The position numbers were made by a program, and so were the translations under genes. Below, piece after piece: positions 1-6,983 of a stretch of 64,000 bases of DNA. The notes under the pieces are model-generated. The model did no database searches, was not told the origin of the DNA, and saw only the letters and a list, made by a program, of their open reading frames with translations. The first letter of the stretch is position 1. Each line of letters opens with the position of its first letter. Origin of the DNA: Micromonospora narathiwatensis (lineage in GTDB: Bacteria; Actinomycetota; Actinomycetes; Mycobacteriales; Micromonosporaceae); assembly GCF_900089605.1 (NCBI RefSeq), contig NZ_LT594324.1, positions 3,162,001 to 3,226,000 of the forward strand, given 5' to 3'.

Positions 1-414
1 CAGAACGCCGTCTCGTACACCGCCGCGGGCTGGTACCGCACCGGTGACCTCGTCCGGGTCACGCCGGCGGGCGACGTGGTCGTCTGTGGACGGATCAAGG
101 ACGTGATCAACCGGGCGGGTGAGAAGATCTCCGCCGGTGAGGTCGAGACGCTCGCGCAGGAGCTGCCGGAGATCGCCGAGGCGGCGGCGATCCCCGTGCC
201 CGACCCCGTGGTCGGGGAGCGGGTGTGCCTCGTCGTCCGGCTGCAACCCCGCCGGAGGCTGACCCTCGACCGGCTGGCCGCGGCGCTGACGGCGCGGGGC
301 CTCGCGGCGTTCAAGGTGCCGGAGCGTCTCGTGGTGCTGGACGCCCTGCCGCACACCCCGGTCGGCAAGCCGGACAAGAAGGCGCTGCGGCTGATGCTGC
401 GGCGGGAGGCGTAG
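1..414 (+). CDS. Aryl-acid (2,3-DHB/salicylate-type) AMP ligase, C-terminal end (5' truncated by window)
   Basis: The reading frame is open from base 1 and stops at 412-414, so only about the last 137 residues are present. They form the mobile C-terminal subdomain of an ANL-superfamily adenylating enzyme. Visible motifs are the YRTGDLV loop, an NRAGEKISAGEVE segment matching the A8 hinge of stand-alone DhbE/EntE-type ligases, and GKPDKKALR near the end, which carries the catalytic A10 lysine. Such enzymes activate an aryl acid as an adenylate and load it onto a carrier protein for siderophore or peptide synthesis. The substrate pocket lies outside the window, so dihydroxybenzoate versus another aryl acid cannot be decided. 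It suggests that a biosynthetic cluster ends here. Confidence 0.85.
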   Translation, partial: QNAVSYTAAGWYRTGDLVRVTPAGDVVVCGRIKDVINRAGEKISAGEVETLAQELPEIAEAAAIPVPDPVVGERVCLVVRLQPRRRLTLDRLAAALTARGLAAFKVPERLVVLDALPHTPVGKPDKKALRLMLRREA

Positions 415-502
415 CGGCGCCCTCCGCCACCGGTCGGGAGATCGCTGGAGATTTTTTCCCGGAGACCGCTCATTCACGGTCCGCACGGTCGTCATAACAG
501 TT

Positions 503-512
503 AGAGCGCTCT
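503..512. promoter_or_regulatory. AGAGCGCTCT palindrome, LacI-family-like operator
   Basis: A perfect 10-bp palindrome, AGAGCGCTCT, lies about 140 bp before the neocarzinostatin-like gene. LacI/CebR-family operators in actinomycetes have the same GAGCGCTC core. No regulator gene is adjacent, so the assignment rests on sequence resemblance alone. Confidence 0.35.
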
Positions 513-652
513 TGATGCGACGTCGACGGACGTCAATACGCCACGACACGGGTGCACGTTGCCGTTCCGTCGCGTCGCGTCACGCCGCTCCCACGGGAGC
601 GAAACGACCGGTCCTGCCAGAACTGTGTCTCGTCAGGGAAATGGAGTCCTAC

Positions 653-1111
653 GTGTCCGTCAGGAACTGGAAGCGCACCATGCCCGCCCTCGGCATCGCC
701 GCCGTGGCGACCCTCGGCCTGACCGCCGCCGCCTCGGCACCGGCCGCCGCCGCCCCGAAGAAGCCCGTCGCGGCCGTCCCCACGGTCACCGTCACCCCGT
801 CGACCGGACTGGCCGACGGACAGGTGGTGACCGTGCGGGCCAGCGGCCTCCGGCCGAGCACCGTCTACCACATCGGCGAGTGTGCCATCGTCGGCGAAGA
901 CCTGCCCTGCAACGGCGCCGAGACCATCCACGTCGCGTCGACCGCCACCGGCACGCTGTCCGCCAGCCTGCCGGTGCGGCGGGTCTACCAGGGCACGCTC
1001 GGCCCGGAGGCGACGCCGTGGGGCACCGTCGACTGCGGCAAGATGCCGTGCGGCATCGGCATGTTCAACGACCTCGGTGAGGGCGCCGGCGTCGGGATCT
1101 CGTTCCGGTAG
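653..1111 (+). CDS. Neocarzinostatin-family secreted protein
   Basis: About 152 residues from GTG 653. This start is preferred because GGAG lies 6 nt upstream; ATG 641 is in frame but has no properly spaced site. The N-terminus (RNWKR, then a hydrophobic Ala-rich stretch ending APAAAAP) is a Sec signal peptide. The mature part follows the enediyne apoprotein family (neocarzinostatin, macromomycin): TVTVTPSTGLADGQVV, YHIGECAIV, SLPVRRVYQG, WGTVDCGKMPCGIGMF and a final GVGISF strand. The four Cys occur as two pairs, matching the two family disulfides. Known members bind and protect a chromophore, but homologues also occur without enediyne genes, and no enediyne PKS is visible here. Binding of a small hydrophobic ligand outside the cell is inferred. 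Confidence 0.85.
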   Translation: MSVRNWKRTMPALGIAAVATLGLTAAASAPAAAAPKKPVAAVPTVTVTPSTGLADGQVVTVRASGLRPSTVYHIGECAIVGEDLPCNGAETIHVASTATGTLSASLPVRRVYQGTLGPEATPWGTVDCGKMPCGIGMFNDLGEGAGVGISFR

Positions 1112-1124
1112 TTAGCGTCTGACG

Positions 1125-1164
1125 CTGTGCCGGGTCGCGGCGCCGCGACCCGGCACAGCCTTTT
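1125..1164 (+). terminator. Strong rho-independent terminator
   Basis: A perfect 17-bp inverted repeat (1125-1141 against 1142-1158) is followed by CCTTTTCC. It begins 13 bp after the stop of the neocarzinostatin-like gene and should end its transcript. Confidence 0.8.
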
Positions 1165-1610
1165 CCAGAATCCCGCCGAGGGCGGCCCCCGAAAGGGAAT
1201 CTGAAGCGTCGCCACAATTCTCGGAAACTGCGGACGCATAATGGCTACGGGGATCCGGCCGGATGGTTACGGCCACCATTCCCCGTTCACCACCGGCGGC
1301 CGACCGCCTCCCGTGCCCCGACCGCGCGCCCATTGCCGTACGCGTATCGCGGTCGGCGCTCCCGCGCATCCACAAAGGTGCCCGCCCGCACTCCTGGTTC
1401 TACGGTCGACTGACGGCTCGTCATCCGCGCACCGATGCAGCCCGGCCGATCCACGGCCGGCCACACGGATCACCCGGCGGCCCACCTCACCACCTCCGGC
1501 GAACACGTCCGGCCGATCTCACGCCTCCGCCAGCCGACGGGATCACCGGGGCGTCCTGCCCACGGGATGGGCTGGATCGGTGCGTCCATCGCCCGATCCA
1601 GGAGGTTCAC
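1165..1610. other. Intergenic region upstream of the alpha/beta hydrolase
   Basis: No convincing gene is seen. Long open frames here are GC-driven. CATAAT at 1237-1242 could be a -10 box, but no good -35 is visible. Confidence 0.4.
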
Positions 1611-2477
1611 ATGCGCTCAACACGACACGGCACCCTCGACGTACCCGGTGCCCGGCTGTACTTCGAGGTCCGCGGCTACGGTCCGCCGCTGCTGTGCATC
1701 CCCACCGGCAACGGCGACGCCACCCCGTTCGGGCCCCTGGCGGACGCCCTCGCGGCGCACCACACGGTGATCACCTACGACCGTCGCGGGTTCTCCCGGA
1801 GTCCGGTCTTCGACCCGGTGGAGGACCACCGGCGGGTCCGCGTCGACGCCCAGGACGCACGGCTGCTCCTCGACCACCTCTGCGACGAGCCGGCGGAGGT
1901 GTTCGGCACCTGCTCGGGTGGCATCGTGGCGCTGGCCCTGCTGCAGGCCCACCCGCACCGGCTGCGCACCGTGGTCGTCCACGAACCGCCCCTGGCGTCG
2001 ATCCTGCCCGACGCCGAGCACTGGCTGGCCTTCTACGACAACCTGTACCTGACCTACCGGGAGCGCGGCATGGAGGCCGCCCGGGAGGTGTTCCGCGCCC
2101 ACGTGGGCATGGAGGGCGACACCCGTCCGCCGAGGGACGCCCAGCTCCCGCCGGACCAGCTGGAGCAACTGCTGGCCCGGCTCCGCCGCAACCAGGTGTT
2201 CTGGTTCGAGCACGAGACCCGCAGCTTTCCCGCGTACCGCCCGGACCTCGACGCGCTACGGCGGCACTCGGACCGGCTGGTGCTGGCCGGCGGCGCCGCC
2301 TCCCGAGAGCAGTACGCGTACCGCCCCAACCGGGAGCTGGCGCGGCTGCTCGGCCTGAAGATGGTCGATTTCCCCGGCGGACACGTCGGGCATGTCACCC
2401 ACCCGTACGAGTTCGCCGACAGGCTCGCCGACGTCCTTCGGGGAAAGCGACGCGACAACGCGTCCGTTGCCGATTGA
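1611..2477 (+). CDS. Alpha/beta hydrolase with a Cys nucleophile elbow
   Basis: 288 residues. ATG 1611 is chosen because AGGAGG sits at 1600-1605; the longer open frame upstream has no matching signal. The protein has the alpha/beta-hydrolase plan: a YFEVRGYGPPLLCIP N-terminal strand and oxyanion region, YDRRGFSRS after strand 4, a nucleophile elbow VFGTCSGGIVAL around residue 101, and a C-terminal GGHVGHVTHP segment that supplies the catalytic His. The elbow reads G-T-C-S-G-G, so Cys101 occupies the usual Ser position, as in dienelactone hydrolase. An adjacent Ser102 exists but is out of register. Substrate is unknown. It is a single gene between terminator 1125-1164 and the secreted-protein gene. 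Confidence 0.85.
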   Translation: MRSTRHGTLDVPGARLYFEVRGYGPPLLCIPTGNGDATPFGPLADALAAHHTVITYDRRGFSRSPVFDPVEDHRRVRVDAQDARLLLDHLCDEPAEVFGTCSGGIVALALLQAHPHRLRTVVVHEPPLASILPDAEHWLAFYDNLYLTYRERGMEAAREVFRAHVGMEGDTRPPRDAQLPPDQLEQLLARLRRNQVFWFEHETRSFPAYRPDLDALRRHSDRLVLAGGAASREQYAYRPNRELARLLGLKMVDFPGGHVGHVTHPYEFADRLADVLRGKRRDNASVAD

Positions 2478-2615
2478 TCCGGGCGGCCCGCACCGGCGGA
2501 CATAAATGTCGCGTTCATTGTTCCGCGCGGAAAATAACCGCCCCGACACGACCTGTATGCAAAAGCCGCGCCGGCTGAGCAAGACGAGAGGCGGCACCGC
2601 CCCAACCGTCCGACA

Positions 2616-2640
2616 TACTGATTCCACGAGGCGATCAGTA
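2616..2640. promoter_or_regulatory. Inverted repeat TACTGAT-N11-ATCAGTA
   Basis: Seven-bp arms (2616-2622 and 2634-2640) separated by 11 bp lie 80 bp before the start of the secreted-protein gene. The geometry fits a dimeric regulator site. No experimental motif is matched. Confidence 0.3.
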
Positions 2641-2720
2641 AAGGGAGGGCGACCCGACGCCTCAGTGATTGCGGAGGATTTCCGCATTCACCGAACCACC
2701 ATTTCGACCAGGAGAACAAC

Positions 2721-3479
2721 ATGCGCAACAAGCGAACCGTCGTCACTCTCGCCGCGGTGGCCCTGGCCGCCCTGACCACGCTGTTCCTCGCGGGGAACGG
2801 GGCAGCCTCCGCCGGGGACCACGACACCACGGCGACCGGCCCGATGCACTTCACCACCGACGAGCTCCGGCAGCTGCTGAACCCGGACGCGCAGCGGGGC
2901 ACCGCCTCGTCTGTCGAGCCCGTCATCAGCATCTCCGAGGCGCTCCACACCGGCCAGTTCGAGTCCGGCCCGGGTATCACCTCCGAGCCCAAGGCCTGCC
3001 TGAACATGACCGACGCGCTGGGCGACCTGAGCAAGGTCGACGGCTTCATGCTGTCCGGTGAGCGGTCGCAGGAGGCCGCCCCGGAGAGCTACCAGCGGTA
3101 CTTCATGACCGCGGTGTTCCAGATCCCGGGTGGTGCCGACGCGGCGATCGACAAGGTGGCCAAGGTGCTGCGTACCTGCAGCGCCGGCACCGTGACGCTC
3201 GACAGCGGCAACGGCGACCCGCTGAAGGGCACCATCTCCTACGCCGAGGCGCCGGCCCCGTCGCTGGACGGTGCCCGCACCTTCGCGTCGACCCTCACGA
3301 CCGTCCTGCCCGTGCCCAACGCGAACCGGGGCGTCACCGAGCCGATCGTCGCCGAGTGCGACGCCACGCTCGTCCTGACCGCCAACGGTGACCTGCTCAT
3401 CTGGTCCGTCGAGCCGACGGACCAGCTGGCGACCGACTCGGTCGGCACCGTCTACGAGCGGGCCGTGGCCCTGAGCTGA
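2721..3479 (+). CDS. Secreted protein of unknown function
   Basis: 252 residues. ATG 2721 is preceded by AGGAG. The N-terminus has a classical Sec signal: MRNKR, then a hydrophobic Val/Ala/Leu stretch ending GAASAG. No lipobox is seen. The mature part begins with an FTTDELRQLLNPDAQ segment and contains three Cys (KACLN, LRTCSAG, AECDATL) and an alternating alpha/beta pattern. This is loosely reminiscent of PknH-like extracellular sensor domains, but I do not recognise the family with certainty. It is followed immediately by two hairpin terminators and so is probably monocistronic. Confidence 0.75.
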   Translation: MRNKRTVVTLAAVALAALTTLFLAGNGAASAGDHDTTATGPMHFTTDELRQLLNPDAQRGTASSVEPVISISEALHTGQFESGPGITSEPKACLNMTDALGDLSKVDGFMLSGERSQEAAPESYQRYFMTAVFQIPGGADAAIDKVAKVLRTCSAGTVTLDSGNGDPLKGTISYAEAPAPSLDGARTFASTLTTVLPVPNANRGVTEPIVAECDATLVLTANGDLLIWSVEPTDQLATDSVGTVYERAVALS

Positions 3480-3497
3480 TCCACCGTCGCCCTCCCA

Positions 3498-3531
3498 GGT
3501 CGTGCCTGCGCCGTCCGGCGCAGGCACGACC
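3498..3531 (+). terminator. Terminator hairpin after the secreted-protein gene
   Basis: A perfect 15-bp stem (3498-3512 with 3517-3531) has a GTCC tetraloop and is followed by a T/C-rich tract. It lies 18 bp past the stop codon. Confidence 0.75.
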
Positions 3532-3548
3532 GTCTCGCTTCTGTCGGC

Positions 3549-3584
3549 ACGACCCCCCGGAGCGGTTCGCCCCCGGGGGGTCGT
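3549..3584. terminator. Second hairpin between convergent genes
   Basis: A 12-bp stem (3549-3560 with 3573-3584) has a 12-nt loop. It sits 13 bp from the stop of the minus-strand DUF6069 gene and may serve that gene. Confidence 0.6.
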
Positions 3585-3596
3585 CGGCGTCTCGGT

Positions 3597-4031
3597 TCAG
3601 CGTCGGGCGCTGCGGATCATCGCCGCGATCAGCACCCCGCCGACGGCGAGGTGCATCAACGCGAGAGTGAGCATCGCGCCACCCGTCTCCGCGGTGCTCG
3701 GCCCGGCGAGGGAGAGCAGCGTGAAGACCCCCGCCACGATGACCCAGATGCGCAGGCCGTTGCGGGTGACCCGCTCCAGGAGGGCGAGGAGCCCCCAACC
3801 GAGCAGGGGCACGATCAGCGCCGCGGCGACCACCAGCCCCAGGTTGATCTGCATCAGCGCCTCCCCCTCGGCCACCGTGGCCTCCAGGTCCACGCCGGCG
3901 AGGGGAACCGCCACCACCCAGATGAGGACCGCGGCCAGCGCGGCCAGCAGCACGCCGAGCGCACGCTGACGCCATCTCGGCGCACGATTTTCGGCCAAAT
4001 TTGCGACGGTTGGTGAGACCGCAGAATCCAT
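3597..4031 (-). CDS. DUF6069-like four-helix membrane protein
   Basis: 144 residues from ATG 4031, with AAAGGA upstream; a longer open frame exists but is unlikely. After a short basic N-terminus (RAPRWRQRA) there are four hydrophobic segments: LGVLLAALAAVLIWVVAVPL, then the loop GVDLEATVAEG, GLVVAAALIVPLLGWGLLAL, a third following VTRNGLRIWVIVAGVF, and a last one after ALMHLAVGG ending in RSARR. The VAVPLAGVDL loop and the LALMHLAVG motif fit the actinobacterial DUF6069 family. Function is unknown. It is transcribed convergently with the secreted-protein gene. Confidence 0.75.
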   Translation of the reverse strand: MDSAVSPTVANLAENRAPRWRQRALGVLLAALAAVLIWVVAVPLAGVDLEATVAEGEALMQINLGLVVAAALIVPLLGWGLLALLERVTRNGLRIWVIVAGVFTLLSLAGPSTAETGGAMLTLALMHLAVGGVLIAAMIRSARR

Positions 4032-4542
4032 GACACATCCTTTAGCTCGCGTGAGCGGTTTCGCGACACGGGTGCGGGGCACGCAAAGAGTTGCCCGATG
4101 CCTGAATCCTACAGTGCGGCAAGTATCCCGGGGAGGCCCTGACCGCACCCCTTTCGGTAGCCATTGCCGTCGATCGGCCGAACCATAATCAGAGCCGCTC
4201 GAATTCGGCACGGCGGGACTCGGTCGGCCCGCCCGCCGGTGCTTCCGCGGCCGTTCCGCGCCGCGGTCGCGGTGCCGCACGTGACGAGAAGACACCCAGC
4301 GGTCGCGCGGGCAGGCTGATGGGCGTCAGCGCACCTGACACCAGGTGGTGTGGCGGCGTCGAACGGGCGGTGATCCGGGCGGGCCGCCCCTCGGTCGGGG
4401 CGTGGCCGCACTGCGGTCCGGCGAGAACCCCGCGGACCGCGGTGGTGCCGGCGACCGCGCCCGGCGGACCCGGTCGGTCGCGGCCGTGGACCCGACGCGC
4501 GACGGCAGCCGCCCACCAGAGTTGCGACCATGAGGAGAGCGC
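4032..4542. other. Divergent intergenic region, DUF6069 gene / P450 chimera
   Basis: About 510 bp with no supported gene. It should contain the promoters of both flanking genes. The only clear signal is AGGAGAG at 4533-4539, the ribosome-binding site of the next gene. Confidence 0.4.
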
Positions 4543-5652
4543 ATGTCGACCCCAGCAGCGACACCCGACGAAACCCTGGCCTTCCCGATCGGGCGGCAGT
4601 GTCCGTACCGGCCGTCCGCCGGCTACGACGCCTTCCGGGCCGACGGCCCGCTCTCCCGGGTACGGCTCTACGACGGACGCGAGGTGTGGCTGGTCACCGG
4701 GTACGCCGAGGCGCGGGCACTGCTCGCCGACCGGCGCGTGTCGATCAACCCCCGCGTCGCCGGTTTCCCCGCGCTCAGCGCGGAGATGGCGGAGCTGGAG
4801 ACCACCGGCTACACCGATGTGCTGATCGGCGTCGACCCGCCGCTGCACACCCGGCAACGCGCCATGCTGATCCCCAGCTTCTCGGTACGCCGGATGAACG
4901 CGCTGCGGCCGGCCATCCAGGACATCGTCGACCAGCGCATCGACGCGATGCTCGCCGCCGGGCCGCCGACGGACCTGGTCGCCGGGTTCGCGCTGCCGGT
5001 GCCGTCGATGGCGGTCTGCGTGCTGCTCGGCGTCCCGTACGAGGACCGCGCGGCGTTCGAGGGGCCGGCCCGGGGCCTCTTCGACGCGGACCCCGAGCGG
5101 GCCGGCGAGGCGATGGCCGCGCTGACCGACTACTTCGGGCAGCTCGTCCGGGCCAAGGAGAGCAACCCGGGCACGGGACTGCTCGACGACCTCATCGCCG
5201 AGCAGGTACGCAAGGGGACGCTGTCCCGCGACGAGTTGGTCCTGTACGCGATGCTGATGCTGATCGCCGGGCAGGACACCACCGCCAACGTCATCTCGCT
5301 GGCGCTCGACGCCCTGTTGTTCGACCTCGGCACACCCATCGACCGAGCAATCGACCTCGTCCTGCCCGACGCCGAGGTCCTTCGCCGCCTGGCCGGCCGC
5401 CGCACCTGCCGCGGCTGCGGCAGAACCTGGCACACCGAGTTCGCCGCCCCAGCATGCCCCAACGTCTGCGACCGCTGCGGAGGCGAACTGTTCCAGCGCC
5501 ACGACGACAACCCCGACCGCATCACCGCGGGCCTGCAGTCCTATCGACCAGCCGCGGCAGCCACGCTCAGCCACTACCGCGCATCGGGCAAGCTGACCTC
5601 CATCGACGCCACCCTCACACCGGCGGAGGTCACCGCTAAGGCACTCGCATGA
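4543..5652 (+). CDS. Chimera: cytochrome P450 N-terminal half fused in frame to adenylate kinase C-terminal half
   Basis: 369 residues. Residues 1-255 are a bacterial class I P450: an FPIGRQCPYRPSAGYDAF start, the GVDPPLHTRQRAMLIPSFS helix C region, and the I-helix AGQDTT (242-247). Where helices J-L should follow, the frame runs from about codon 256 into the C-terminal part of adenylate kinase: a DLGTPIDRAIDLVLPD strand, then the zinc LID domain with CRGCG and CDRCGGELFQRHDDNPDRI, then the closing helices. P450 parts missing are ExxR and the heme-ligand Cys loop; adenylate kinase parts missing are the P-loop and NMP-binding domain. Neither activity can be expected. The junction at about 5302-5325 is seamless. 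Start codon and ribosome-binding site (AGGAGAG) belong to the P450. Confidence 0.85.
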   Translation: MSTPAATPDETLAFPIGRQCPYRPSAGYDAFRADGPLSRVRLYDGREVWLVTGYAEARALLADRRVSINPRVAGFPALSAEMAELETTGYTDVLIGVDPPLHTRQRAMLIPSFSVRRMNALRPAIQDIVDQRIDAMLAAGPPTDLVAGFALPVPSMAVCVLLGVPYEDRAAFEGPARGLFDADPERAGEAMAALTDYFGQLVRAKESNPGTGLLDDLIAEQVRKGTLSRDELVLYAMLMLIAGQDTTANVISLALDALLFDLGTPIDRAIDLVLPDAEVLRRLAGRRTCRGCGRTWHTEFAAPACPNVCDRCGGELFQRHDDNPDRITAGLQSYRPAAAATLSHYRASGKLTSIDATLTPAEVTAKALA

Positions 5653-5741
5653 CCCGGTAGGGCGCCCGCCAGCCGAACACAACAATCCACGCGCCAACTC
5701 GGTGGACCTACTCGGATGCGCTGAGGAGCTTCCGCCGGGCT

Positions 5742-6431
5742 TCAGGGCAGGAGCAGCCGTTCAAGACGTTTGACCGCGCGCAGTGCCTCGCCTTGGTGCT
5801 TGGCCTGTTTGAGCCAGCCGGGCAGTCGAGACACCACTGAGGCGTTCGCCGTGCCGTGCCGTTCTCGAAGCCCGGCCTGCAGGAACTCCTTGAGGTAAGC
5901 GAGGTGGCGCGGGTTCAAAGCCCACAACGTGTGACCGGCGCACGGAGTCTGCAACCACAGCGGTAGACCGAAGCAGTTGTCCACCAGGGCTGCAGGCACC
6001 ATGACCGGACGCAGTTCGTAGCTCGCGTTGGTCGCCGCACCGCAGCCGTCGCAGTGCAGAGTGACGAAGCGGTGATGCGGCGCTACTTTCGCCTGGCGGT
6101 CGACGTACATTCGGCGGCCGCAGTGGCTGCACCGCCGCCACACGCTGATGACCACCGGCCCAGCCCAGCTGTCGGGGAGGTGACGTCGGCAGCGGCCACA
6201 TTCGCAGCCGGCGGGCCTGTGTTGCCGGCGGGAGAACCCACAGGTCACGCAGGCAACTGCCGCCGGCTTCCAGGTCCGCCCGGCAGGGTCCCATTCCCGC
6301 AAGACCTTCGCCGCCGCGCCGCACTGCGGGCATCGAACGACGAACTCACCGGAGAACCCAGCCAGCCACCGTCCGTTGTCGACGAAACGCCCCTTCATCA
6401 CCGGCCGAGTGTAGGCAGCAAAATCAGGCAT
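5742..6431 (-). CDS. Multi-zinc-ribbon protein of unknown function
   Basis: 229 residues if ATG 6431 is used; GAGG is close upstream, and ATG 6398 is an alternative. The first 150 residues contain four Cys pairs: CPQCG, CVTCG, CECGRCRRH and CSHCGR, followed later by CDGCGA. This suggests three zinc ribbons. The C-terminal 90 residues form a helical region with LWLQTPCAGHTLWALNPRH and LPGWLKQAKHQGE, a pattern I associate with TFIIB-type zinc-ribbon hypothetical proteins. A nucleic-acid-binding role is plausible but unproven. It reads towards the P450 chimera and has no operon partner. Confidence 0.65.
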   Translation of the reverse strand: MPDFAAYTRPVMKGRFVDNGRWLAGFSGEFVVRCPQCGAAAKVLREWDPAGRTWKPAAVACVTCGFSRRQHRPAGCECGRCRRHLPDSWAGPVVISVWRRCSHCGRRMYVDRQAKVAPHHRFVTLHCDGCGAATNASYELRPVMVPAALVDNCFGLPLWLQTPCAGHTLWALNPRHLAYLKEFLQAGLRERHGTANASVVSRLPGWLKQAKHQGEALRAVKRLERLLLP

Positions 6432-6646
6432 GGCCTCGAGATTTTCATCGCGAGGTTTCGTATCCGGCCGAACAATGACGGCCGCCCTGGACAGCTGCGC
6501 GTGCGACCCACGACAGGCGAGGCCTCGTGCGGTAGGTTCCCGGCCGGGCGGACACACTGACATCGGCATGTCCGCACGCCGAGCAGCCGGGCGGAGCCGT
6601 TACGTACGTAGCGATCGCACCGCGGCCATGAGCGGATGGCCCCTTG

Positions 6647-6931
6647 TCAACGCGGCCAGTTCTGTCGGCGGGCCATGAGACGCCGAAACTGGGCGGACAA
6701 TGCGGCGTTTCCGACGTTGAGGGCCGGTCCAGTCGGATCACCCAACAGCTCCGGGATGTCCTACCCCATCGCCGCTGAGATCCTTGTAGAAACGTTGTCG
6801 GCAACCTCAGCGAACGTGTGGCCGTGACAGAACGGGTCGTGACCGCCACAGCACTCATCAGCCGCCAACCTCCCAAGCGCCTCTTCGAGCAGCTCAATCT
6901 GACGGTTCGAATCAGCGAGCGTGCCGTCCAC
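6647..6931 (-). pseudogene. Short coding remnant with an in-frame TAG
   Basis: From GTG 6931 the frame reads about 56 residues (DGTLADSNRQIELLEEALG, a CCGGHDPFCHGH cluster, AEVADNVSTRISAAMG) to a TAG at 6761-6763. It then stays open in the same frame for 37 more codons (DIPELLGDPTGPALNVGNAA) to a TGA. Both halves have protein-like composition. It is either a small gene ending at 6761 or a longer gene broken by a nonsense mutation. No family is recognised. Confidence 0.3.
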
Positions 6932-6983
6932 GATCTGCCAGGCGGATCATGGGCGCCGAGGCGGGCCGGGCCAACGACGGCGG

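Noticed and set aside
4189..5697. Long minus-strand open frame opposite the P450 chimera
   Set aside because: It is a GC-driven shadow: the plus frame carries recognisable domains and this one does not.
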